Shown here: piece after piece, positions 13,443 through 23,583 of the stretch
Layout: the number at the start of each line of letters is the position of its first letter
How positions within the stretch are numbered: the stretch's first letter is position 1
DNA from: Nautilus pompilius
Lineage: Eukaryota > Mollusca > Cephalopoda > Nautilida > Nautilidae
Direction: 5' to 3'
Length of the DNA stretch: 64,000 nucleotides
Assembly: GCA_018389105.1 (NCBI GenBank)
Contig: JACATO010000310.1
Coordinates: forward strand, 1,908,501 to 1,972,500
Translations under genes and position numbers: made by a program
The notes under the pieces: generated by a model
What the model saw: the letters and a program-made list of their open reading frames with translations, nothing else
Database searches by the model: none
Told to the model about the DNA's origin: nothing

Positions 13443-14518
13443 ACAGGGGGGGTAGAGAGAAAGAGAGAGAGAGGGGGGGCACAAAGATGTAGGGCCAGAC
13501 ATGACCTGCAGGCCCAATAGGTGCCACCCCGATTTTTAAAATTCAAACAACAAACTTCACGGTCGATGGCAGGGGTAGAGAAAGACGACTGACTGACTCT
13601 CCGTGTCACCCATCAGACAGCTGTTCCAGTATTATTCTGCCGTCTTCGCCTGGAGGCACATCTTCTGATCAGGTGAGGGGGGGGGTGTGTCCACGCCATT
13701 TTCCGTCTAAAACAGGGGCCGGCCGGGAAGTTAAAACCTCTCAGGACGGGGGGATCGTCTCCGGGGTTTAGGGGCGAAAAGGGCTGGTCCAACAAGCAGC
13801 CCGGCCTACTCTAGGGGGTTCTGATCTTTGGAGCTGATAGCATAACTTCTCCAAGAGAACCCGTAGAAAGAATGGGGGGGGTGGTGGTTGGGGGGGGTTC
13901 CTTCCTGATTGGCAATTTTCAATAATATATATATACAGGAACCATCAGAGTTGATGATGTCTGGCAGCAATGAAGAACACGGGGAGGTAGATGGGACGGG
14001 TGGGAAATCCAAGAAGTGGTTAGTGCTCGGTGGCGAGTACGTCAAAATCAGCAAAATTCTCTACATTATCGGATGTAGGGAGCGGTCGGTGGGGGGCGGA
14101 GGGAGGGGCAGGTCCTCCTCCCGAGTCCTACAAGGAAGGGGCTCACAACCACTCGGCAGAGAGGGGGAGGGGGGATGGAGTAAAGACGACTATTTAATAA
14201 GTTCTGAGAGAAATGGTAAATCGTGAATTCCGTCCGGGCTGATCTGGGTGGGGGGGGTGGGGTGGAGTGGTTTAATATTAGCCTATAGCCGGCCGGCTCC
14301 TCGGTCCCCCTGCGAACCGATCCCTTTTAAGGGCCCAGTCTCCTTGTCACTGATGCCCCTGCGTAGAAGTTATTTATTTACCTTCGACGTGTTGAAGTCG
14401 GCAGACCGCGAGCAACACGTCTCCTCCCCCCACCCCCGGGGAACGACGTGTGGGGGTGGGGTGGGGTGGGGTGGGGACCCGTTATTAGCAGTAAATAAAG
14501 AGGGGTGGGGGCACTTAC
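13443..14518. other. GC-rich start of ASAP-like intron 1
   Basis: This is G-run-rich, CpG-containing sequence between the minisatellite and the splice donor of the first coding exon. Plus-strand open frames here (for example 13909-14226) have no recognisable domain and are explained by the composition. Confidence 0.45.
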
Positions 14519-14644
14519 CTCTTCCAGGGATGCGACCGTGTTCTTGCACAACCCCATCCGGGAGACGAACGTCGAGGTGGTAGGAGAATTGTAATCGTCC
14601 CATGTCTCCCGCAGAAACTCTGATACAGTGATGTTCTCGGGCAT
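14519..14644 (-). CDS. First coding exon of an ASAP1/ASAP2-like ArfGAP (SH3, ankyrin and PH domain protein)
   Basis: The exon encodes 42 residues starting MPENITVSEFLRETW and including DYNSPTTSTFVSRM and CKNTVASLEE. This matches the start of vertebrate ASAP proteins (ASAP1 MPDQISVSEFIAET, DYNSPTTSSF, CRNTVTLLEE) nearly residue for residue. ASAP proteins are multidomain Arf GTPase-activating proteins (BAR, PH, ArfGAP, ankyrin, SH3) acting at membranes, focal adhesions and podosomes. This exon holds only the extreme N-terminus leading into the BAR domain. The ATG at 14644 is chosen because the same frame meets a TGA upstream near 14770 with no other ATG between, and because it aligns with the ASAP start. 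The exon ends in GAG followed by the donor GTAAGT (14518). The remaining exons must lie beyond position 1. ASAP1, ASAP2 and ASAP3 cannot be told apart from 42 residues. Confidence 0.85.
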
Positions 14645-15070
14645 GGCATCCGAGCGGGCGTTATCCGCATCCACGGAGGAGGAGGAGAGGGAGGAGTGGC
14701 TGCGGCGGCTAGCGAGGACGACAACACATCGTCCGTCCTGTCTGTCTGTCTGTCTGTCTCTCCGCAGTCAAGATGGCCACGAGCCGAGCTCCTCTCTCCC
14801 GACAGCGGCAGATACCACCGGCCGGAGATGTGGGGGGAAAGCTGCTGAGCTTGCAGTCCCGATGATGGAGAGGCCGCACGCACCAGCTACCGATCGCACG
14901 GCTGCCCGAGTCAAGCGACACAGGGGGTCCTGTAGGACAGAGAACCCAACAACCACCGCCGCCCTTCCTTCCTTCCTTCCCGCTACTGGTCGAAAACTAC
15001 CAGGCCGAACTAATCGATGCACCGCGATCCGCTCCCCCCCCCCTTTTTGTTGTTTTCCTTTTTTCAGACA
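14645..15070 (-). promoter_or_regulatory. CpG-rich 5' leader and probable promoter of the ASAP-like gene
   Basis: Directly upstream of the ASAP-like start codon is a GC- and CpG-rich block, including a short (TCTG)n run at 14739-14760, which stops abruptly into AT-rich DNA after about 15060. No TATA box is evident. A CpG-type promoter with a short 5' untranslated leader is inferred; the start site cannot be read from sequence alone. Confidence 0.4.
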
Positions 15071-15200
15071 GAAGAATTCGGAAATTACTGTTTTCCACTA
15101 ACCTTGTTCCTTTTCTTTGTAGTTCTGGCGATATTATTAATATTTATAAAGATTTAATATTACTGAACTACCTGAAAAACTTGTTGTAGATCCGAAAATC

Positions 15201-15235
15201 CATTATTATCATCATCATTATTATTATTATTATTA

Positions 15236-15276
<41 letters not shown>
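15201..15276. repeat. (TTA)n microsatellite
   Basis: TTA/ATT trinucleotide run, slightly interrupted, in the intergenic stretch upstream of the ASAP-like gene. Confidence 0.95.
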
Positions 15277-15353
15277 GTCCCCATTAATAACTTCAAACAC
15301 CTTTAATGGGATAAATTAAATATAAAGGCAGAACAGTTTTTATATTTTAACTA

Positions 15354-15375
15354 CAACAACAACAACAACTACTAT

Positions 15376-15413
<38 letters not shown>

Positions 15414-15436
15414 ATAATAATAATAATAATAATAAT
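15354..15436. repeat. (AAC)n-(CTA)n-(ATA)n compound microsatellite
   Basis: Three trinucleotide runs follow each other: AAC, then CTA, then ATA. Confidence 0.95.
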
Positions 15437-18165
15437 GTTTTTCTTTAAGAGGAGAGAAGGAGCCATTGAAAGTTGATAATAAGGTAAACAGGTCTTAAGA
15501 TTGAGCCCTGTCCAAACAGGTCAGTGTTTTATCAGATACCTGTTCAAGGAAATCAGACCAGTGAATTGAGAAAGGTTCTGGAAGTGGATTAAACTGACTC
15601 TATGGCAACAGACAATGGACTTGATTTATGAGCTATGTTGGAAAAGTAATGTCAGGCCTGCTGGCTGAGTGCTTGATGCAGGGGTTCCATGGCCTGACAA
15701 TAGCTATTGCTACAGTAGGGTCTAAATTCTGGAGGCGCACTGGTAGAGGACCTGCCATATATGCATGTGGTAACAATTGATTATGTAGCTAGTGTTAATT
15801 GGTGTATAGCTTCATTCTTTTTTTGACTAGCACTGCAAGTATACTGCTAAATTAATTGGAAACAACTAAATGGATTACAGATAGCCCTGATGTGTGTGTG
15901 TGTGTGTGTAGATGCTGATAATCTAGGGTTAGCAATAAGAAGAGGTTAAAGAGAAAGAATGAAATTAAAGCAGAAAAGAACTGGTTTATTCTGGTCATTC
16001 ATCGGTGTCTTGTGGTTTTGTTGAAAGAAAAGCAATAAGTTGATTGAAAAACAAAGCTAGGGGTAGAAAGTAGAAGAAAAGATAAACTAATTATTACTGC
16101 AGCTTGGGATCAGGTGCAGATTATTGATTAATGTACAGGTAGAAAGCTTGCTGGGATTATTGTGGGTGAATTCATAGACAGGAAATATTCATTCCATTCT
16201 GACACTTTTACCTGTCCAATGAATCAGTACTGGCTAAAAGTAATGAATAACATACAGTTATATTTAATACACACACACATGAAAGAGCTTTAGCAGGATT
16301 GGTTTGTTTTCATAAAGGGTGGAGGAGATAGATTACTGTTGCAGACTGACTCATCAATTTGTATAGGTCATAGCTGGGTTTCCAAATTAACTCTTTCAAT
16401 CCCAAGTTTTCACTCGAAATCTTAAAACTCATCCTTTTGCATTAGGAATTTATGTTTAGTGCAGCTGTTAAAAGGATGAAAAAAACAAAAAGCTGCTCAT
16501 AGGGAAGAAAAATTCTTGTGGAAACAGTTTATCATCTCATCTGCTATCAATATTAACCACCCTCCCCTACTGGCTTGTTGAAATCTCCATCAGGTGTCCC
16601 CAGATGTCTAATTCCCGAAGTAGGTAAAAGATTAATATTTTTTGATATTTATTATATACTAAATGTTTCAAAAACTGGAAATATTCTAGTGAATGTATAT
16701 GATGGACTCTTTTCCAATAATTGCCACCACATCTTTTCTCCCATATGAACTCTTATAATGGCACGTACTACAGGCATATCGTACAACAAATATTTCTTTG
16801 GTTTCGTGTTTGATGGTTAAGAAAGTAGACGACACATCTAAAACGTATTATTTATTATAGCCAGGAGTTTAAATAAAATGAGATTAAGGGGCATTTGGTC
16901 ACACTGTAGTTACTTCTGTGATTACAACAAGTGGTTCTGACTTCATTAAGATAGCCATTGCCCAAAATTCTAGTTATAGAAAAAAATAGATACAAATGTT
17001 CCTGAGTATTGGAAAAATTTGTCTAAAAGCAAAAATAACAAAAAACATCGCTTCTCTTGTACTGACTTTGTGGTCTGTTTGGAGACGGTACGCTTTATAG
17101 TCGGATTATAGTACTAATGAGAAAACTGATATTCATGTTCAAGGGAGACAACCTTAGGTTTTTTTTTAGAAGATCAAATAAAAAATAAATTTACATTGTT
17201 TATAATATTAAAGTAATATCTAAAATATTATATAATTTACAAAAACTTATTTGGTTTAAGTAAATTTGAATTATAACTTTCGATTTTCAAAAATTGTTAT
17301 AATTTGTAAAGTAATGGGCTAAAAGCTAGTATTTATCCTTTTTTTATTCATCAATAAAAATGTATTAGTAAATGAGAGATATAATTTCATTGAAACTCTA
17401 AAATATACTTCATAGATCTAATCTGAAATGCAGAAAAGAAAAATGATTTACTATATTTTTGTCTTTAATGCAATAAATATGTCATTCAGGAGCAATAACT
17501 TAATTTTGTATTGCTTGTAGGCTGTTATTCTTATTTATAATTGATGGCTATGGTTAACCTTGATGAATTACTCTGTGAAGATAGATTTGCAACCATCTAG
17601 CTATGAGCACTAATAATTGGCATAAGACGAAATTTTATGCATATTTAAGAAACACAACAAATAATCTAAATTTGCTAGTTTTTTTCTTTTCTTTTGAGAG
17701 AACAGTTTTTCATATAGGTAAAATGCTATCAGAGAATCAGAGATCGGTAATGGCATCTTCCATTAAAGACAAACAAACACACAAATGGCTTAAACCTTTT
17801 TCATTCCTGAAGAGCTTCTTTTTTTTTTTTTTTTTCCTTTTTAAATACTTAGACATTTTGAGATATGATATGGTACAAAAGGCTACAAATACCATTACGG
17901 TAGAGACTTATTAATAATTCTTTATCCAGGTCTCAGTTGATGATAACCAGCAGCTCCCATTAACAAGAGTGACGATTTTTTGAGAGAGTCCACCCAGAAC
18001 CATTTAATTGACTTTTGATTAGTCTTTTTCGACAGATACAACAATACAAGGAGTAAAAAAAGAAGTGATTAAAACTATATTGGCTTGTAAAACATTTGTG
18101 ATGGTGCTCTGAGGTATTATCTTGAAGTATATGTTTTATCACTGACCCTGAGTCTGATGAAAGAC
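15437..18165. other. AT-rich intergenic DNA
   Basis: No exon, RNA gene or clear transposon is seen. Only short AT-rich frames, a small (TG)n run near 15893-15910 and A/T runs are present. Confidence 0.5.
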
Positions 18166-18169
18166 CTCT

Positions 18170-19115
18170 TTCTCTGCATACGAACTCACAATGTGCAGTG
18201 CTTCCAGAACTTCAGCATAAAAAAGGGGAGGTAGGTGGAAGGCCTTCCACACCATCTTTAGCTTTACCAGATGCTTCATCATAATAGAGCCAATTTTGCT
18301 TCCTGGATCAACTCTTCATCATCCACCTCACTAATAGTCGCTCATTTACCACCACCAGCTAAGGCCAGCTGTTTAAACTCAGCACCAAGTCAACTGAAGG
18401 TTCTCTGGCATCATGGGTCAGGGATATGCAGGAATCGGCAGTTGTCTGCGCCTCATGTATTACCATGCTTCAGCAGGCATATAAAGCCCATCCAGGCAGT
18501 TGATCATTTTTAATACATTTTGGCAATCGTTTCCCCCCCTTTTTTTTTATCAGCAGTGAGCCTATCATGAAGCTCTGATCTGTAATGCCCCTCGAATTTT
18601 CTCTAATTTACAAGCCTGGCTGATGTTCTTTTCCCAATGATTGTATATGTTTGACAGGGCATATGACCATAGAATTACAGGCAAATTCTCAGCCTTCCAC
18701 CTGGTGACAACATCAGTATCATCAGACAGCTTTTCACGATGCTCCTTCTTAAACATGATGTTATTACGTCAGTCCTTCTACCTGGTGACACTCTTCTGTC
18801 AGACGCCTTGAAATCCTTAATTCCCATCTTCCATGCAAACCGGATTGCCTCTTCTTTAAAGTTTGGTCCAAACACTACGGAATCTGTGGTAATTTTTGTT
18901 TGGACGATAAGGAAAAGGCCTCCAAGATCCAGCTCTCTTCCTGGATGATTCCTCTCCTGGCTGGTATACTGTATTCAAATTTCCTTTTTTCTTCTTCTTC
19001 TTCAGAACTGTAAAGCATTATCTACTGGTCAAATTCCTGGTTTTTCACACTTGCTAATGATTTTAACTTTATCTTTGAACAAGAAATAGATGCAACTCTG
19101 TTCCTTTTTCATTTC
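18170..19115 (-). pseudogene. Decayed Tigger/pogo (CENP-B-like) transposase
   Basis: Read on the minus strand, successive short frames recall the parts of a Tigger/pogo transposase in the right order. A CENP-B N-terminal-like FKDKVKIISKCEK (about 19080-19030) comes first. Next is KEEAIRFAWKMGIKDFKASD (about 18860-18800), then KKEHREKLSDDTDVV and LPVILWSYALSNIYN (18750-18640), where intact copies continue into NADETGLF. Pieces resembling the distal DDE region follow: MINCLDGLYMPAEAW (about 18505-18460), FKQLALAGGGK and EVDDEELIQEAKLA (about 18375-18290). Many stops and frame changes separate the pieces, so it cannot work. Inverted ends were not located. Confidence 0.6.
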
Positions 19116-19119
19116 AATG

Positions 19120-20524
19120 AAGGCATCAACACAGACCAGCCTCCCATCTATGCATGTGGTCACACGGTCCCAGGATAGGCTGCTGTGGAACCCCTGTAGG
19201 CATTTTGATTTTTGTTGACTATTGTTTAGCATTCCATTTTGTGAGGCTGATGCCACAATCTTTCTTGCTGAAACTGATCAGCAGGACTTCCATTGTTTGC
19301 TTGTTTGTTGACTCCATGCCTATAAATAATCTACCACACTTTCTTACCATATAAAAAACTCTGCTATTTGTCGTTGGGCTGTGCACCGTCTTCACATTCT
19401 TCCTGTTCTCTGTGAGTAGAGAACACTATCCGATGCAGCTTCACACAAACATTTATTTCACTCAGGTGAAAAGAGTTTGGAACATATGTCAGGTGGAAAA
19501 CAGGGTGGGAGAAAGCAGCATGCTGTGCTTTGATTGGTTGGTTAAAATTAACTGGCAGTGGTTTCAAGGTGACTGACAGCACTGAGAAGAAAATAATATA
19601 TTACATACATATTTTCCTGTTAGTCTCAGTTAATCATCACGGTTGATAACAACAAGTTGCTTCACACTTCATTTTAATTTGATTCTGATATGCTGCTTTT
19701 TTTTTTTAGCATTTATTTACTGAGATGTCTTATGTTTATTAAGGCTCCTGTGTATGCCATCTGAATCTGGTTTCTATTTGCCAATAACTTAGAAAAACCT
19801 TCCCAAGTTGCAGCGCTATGAAAACCGACGATTGCCTATGAGTAAAAGTCGGTAAAATGTAAGTCAATCTTCAGAAGCAGCTCCAAGGCTAATTCTTTTG
19901 TTATCATGCCTTTTTAATTTTTTTTTTTTTACCGTGATTTCTTTATGGCGAGGTTTTTTCATTTACTTTTCTTTGAACTTTAGTTGACGGTTAAACATTC
20001 AGGAATGACTGGTGATGATCGGAACCAAGTTGTGAGGTATTTTTTGTATTGCATTGTGGGTACATTTTCTAAATTATCGACAAATATCATATTCAGAATG
20101 GCAGCTTTAAACTACAAGGTAACAAGGGGCATAACTTTCAGTAACTGTTTTACACAAAAAAATTTTAATGGGGAAATCTAAGCTATTAATTACTCTGTTG
20201 TTGTTTTTTTAAAAAAAAAACACAAAAGTAGAAACACATATTTAAAAGCTGTTTTACACTTTGGAAACTATTATTTGAATCAGAAAGAATAGTTTAAGAG
20301 GAATAACAAATAACAGTTTTTAATTTAACCGGATTAAAAATTTCGTTTTTTTAAAGAAATGGTTAACACCAGCAAAATTTATCTTATTAAAATTAAAAGA
20401 AAAGATGAAATTTCTATTCTCTAAATATTTCTAAATTGTAAGTATTTGACAAATATTTTTGTAGGAATTAATTCAACATGTTTTATGCACTGGGTTTATT
20501 TTAAATTATTTTCTCTCTGTACTA
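19120..20524. other. Intergenic DNA without recognised features
   Basis: AT-rich non-coding sequence. The few open frames (for example 19364-19582 on the minus strand) carry no domain I recognise. Confidence 0.45.
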
Positions 20525-20665
20525 ACGTCTCTACATCTCTCTTTCTCTCTCTCTCTCTCTACTGATGTCATCTCTCTCTGTACTGACATCATATCTCTGT
20601 ACTGACGTCTCTCTCTCTACTGATGTCATCTCTCTCTGTACTGACATCATGTCTCTGTACTGACG

Positions 20666-20712
<47 letters not shown>

Positions 20713-20924
20713 ACTGATGTCATCTCTCTCTGTACTGACATCATGTCTCTGTACTGACGTCTCTCTCTCTCTCTTTCTCTTTCTCTCTACTGATGTCATC
20801 TCTCTCTGTACTGACATCATGTCTCTGTACTGACGTCTCTCTCTCTCTCTTTCTCTCTCTCTCTACTGATGTCATCTTTCTCTGTACTGACATCATGTCT
20901 CTGTACTGACATTCTCTCTCTCTC
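20525..20924. repeat. CT satellite with ordered TGATGTCA / TGACATCA / TGACGTCT boxes
   Basis: The array consists of CT runs broken by a repeated trio of boxes: ctactgatgtcat, ctgtactgacatcat and ctgtactgacgtct. The trio recurs about five times between 20555 and 20915, with variable CT runs between. TGATGTCA and TGACATCA are reverse complements, so each repeat contains an inverted pair. The same box family appears at 54349-54837 and 58319-58573. Confidence 0.92.
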
Positions 20925-22754
20925 AATTAGTTGTAAATAGATATACCAATACAAGATGATGACTGGAGATTGGGAGAAATTATGAAAACAACTCATACCT
21001 GAGAGATAAACACGAAAATCAAAAAAATACAAAACACAAAAATAAATATACTCCTAATCTAGAAATAAATCAGAACAAGCCTTACAGATAAAATGGCATA
21101 ATTATTAATAATAAATATATAGCGATTTTAAACAAAACCAAGTCCATTATCAGAAAAAGAAAATCTCGAAGAAAAATAACTGTAGTTCTAACCAGTTAAG
21201 TCAATTTTAATAGGTATTTCAATTGGCATACTTGGTGTTCATTAGAAATGATTTTTTTTTTTTAATATAATTCAAGGGAGATAACACCGGCTGGTTTGGG
21301 AGTCCCCCCCCCCCCCGCTTCAGTATTTGCTTCTCCTTGTCCTCCTGGGTGGGACAACAATCTTTTGACTTCTGGAAATGTCCTTGTCTTGCTGAGCAGT
21401 AAGCGAGCTCCCCAGCTTTTAGCCGATCGGGGCCGATCCCTCGGGACAATGGTGCGACCGGTATGTTTTCTGGTGTTTCTCGGATGCTCCTGGACATTGA
21501 AATTCTGGGAGCTCCACTGTAAACAAACTCACGCACCCAGGTGTTCGCGGGTCATACCTGCCCAGTCACATATATATATATATATAGAAAATCCTCCGTT
21601 GCTGAGAATGGCGAGAATAAACGTGTTTCAGTTCAAGGAACCAGAACAGAAACCTGGTCAAGACTCCCCTCACATATCGGCAGGGCAGTGCTGCTAGGCT
21701 AGGGGAGTTAACCATTGAGGCATTATTAATAAGTCAGTCCTGAGTTTGCTTGTGTTCTTTTAACCAAGACGTGGCAACCAAGTGATTCTGCCACCCAAAA
21801 AGGGAATAAATTTGTAGCTCCACTAAAGGTGATATCTTCCAGTTGGTATTTTTTTTTATTTTTCACTAAATTCAAAGACGATAAAGGAAACTGGTCTCTT
21901 AAAATACAAACAAAAAAAACCACTCTTTGTTTCATATTTTTTTTTATTTTAAAATAAATAATCAAACACAGTACAGAAAAGGTAAGATGTACTTACTGCC
22001 GGGTTATATTTAATATTAAAAACTGCATAAATGCGATGATTAATGATAATTCAATGCACTATGGTTTGCACCTATAGACTGTTTTCTAACTTATATACAC
22101 CAGGGAGATTATCTCCCTTGGATTGTTTGTGGAAACACGAGATAATATTGCAGTAAAATTCAGGAAGGTGTGGAATCGTAAAACAAAAAACTTTAGAATT
22201 AACTCACAAATAAAATAAAACGGTCGCTTGGTTTATATGTTAAAATTTAATATATCACGTTTAATAAAACTACATAAATCCGACTAATTCCTGCATTGTA
22301 ACTAAAGGCAATCCTGTCTACAAACAGCATTATATCGGACAGGACACTGGTTCGTTTCGTGTATAAGACGATCCGACTTTAGTGTGATTTGCAGTGTTAC
22401 AGAGATAATCTGGTTTTTAGAGTCTCTTACGTTAAACGTGTACGTTATAAAGGACAAGATTAAACAGCCAGGAAGGCAATTTTGTGTATAAAGGGATAAT
22501 CTTGGGGAGGAGTTTTATGTTTTGACTTTGTATATACAGCGATCACCGATGAAATGTGTCGTGTATAACTGATTTCCCAAAAAAAGAAAAGAGAGAGAGG
22601 TAACCGCAAACAGTTTATTGAGGATATTGTAAAATCATTTGATTTTTGTTATACAGTTTGGTTTCCTCGGTAGGTATTTTAATATAATAAGATTCTCATG
22701 TATTAAAATATTATTATTTTCTTTAATAGACGTTGTATTAGATAAGATATTGGT
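20925..22754. other. Intergenic DNA
   Basis: Non-coding, with T/A runs and a short (TA)n at about 21570-21586. The 133-codon plus-strand frame at 21296-21697 and the overlapping minus frame show no known domain and no support from splice signals. Confidence 0.45.
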
Positions 22755-22762
22755 GATGTACT

Positions 22763-23061
22763 CAGTGCCGGATTTAGGACAAATGAGGCCCTGTGCTAGT
22801 TAAGTTATGAGGCCCCTTACTTGGGCCCTGAAGGAGGCACAAACTACAAAGTAATGCTTCAACTGCTTTTGACAATTTTTAGACAATTTTTACAGACCAA
22901 TTTCACTTTTATAACTTTTAGGAAAAACATTTGAACGTTTGACATTTGAAAAACATTTGAAAAATTCATCGTAAAAAATTTTTTTGGCAGGAAGATGGGC
23001 CCACTGGCCAACGGGGCCCTGTGCTTAAGCACACCTAAGCACAATGGTAAATCCGGCATTG
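22763..23061. mobile_element. Non-autonomous hAT element (MITE), 299 bp, with perfect target duplication
   Basis: The element begins CAGTGCCGGATTTA (22763) and ends TAAATCCGGCATTG (23061): inverted ends of 14 bases with one mismatch. It is flanked on both sides by the identical 8-bp GATGTACT (22755-22762 and 23062-23069), the target-duplication length of hAT transposons. It has no coding capacity; the inside carries GGGCCC-type blocks near both ends. The intact duplication suggests a fairly recent insertion. It sits about 0.5 kb downstream of the chitinase stop codon. Confidence 0.93.
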
Positions 23062-23069
23062 GATGTACT

Positions 23070-23583
23070 ATCTTCACCTTATCGGTACCACTTGGAAGAA
23101 CTAATGAATCTAGGTTTTGGAGTACAGGGATGGTGAACTGCGCGAGTGGTTGGTTGGTGTTGCTGGGTCTAGAAACGATTTTGTTCAAGTACAGACAGAT
23201 GGTTAGTTACAAAGATACGGAGAGCCAGTTTAAGAAACTAAACTTCTCAGAACGATAATAAAATGATAAATAACCTGAAGTGTTAATTCAAACACTAAGA
23301 TTAAACTCCTTTAAATGACTGATTCTTTCACAGAATACGCAAGAAAGAATTTCCAGTAATGTTTTCCAAAGACGGTTCATGCCGCGTTAATGATAAGTCG
23401 TCTCCATTTAACTGAAACCTTTCAAGATTTTCTGACCTCATCTAATTCTTTCGTTGCATCCTGTGAAAGGGGGGGCGTGGTTTGAGAAAAACAGAATAAA
23501 GTGTACACAATCTTCTTCGAATATGAAAACTTCAAAAGTGAAGGATTTGTCTTTGCAAAGAACGAAATCCAGAAGTTATTGCA
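23070..23583 (-). other. Probable 3' untranslated region and downstream flank of the chitinase gene
   Basis: This is the sequence immediately after the chitinase stop codon on the minus strand. No clear AATAAA in the right orientation was identified, so the transcript end is not set. Confidence 0.35.

Noticed and set aside
14645-14674. Ten-residue N-terminal extension of the ASAP exon beginning at 14674
   Set aside because: The first codon is GTG, not ATG; the ATG at 14644 matches the known ASAP start.
14248-15101. Plus-strand frames over the ASAP promoter region
   Set aside because: They are antisense to the ASAP exon and leader, GC-driven, and without domains.
20741-21032. Minus-strand frames with repeated SVQRHDVSTE
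   Set aside because: They are the CT satellite read backwards; no start context or splice support.
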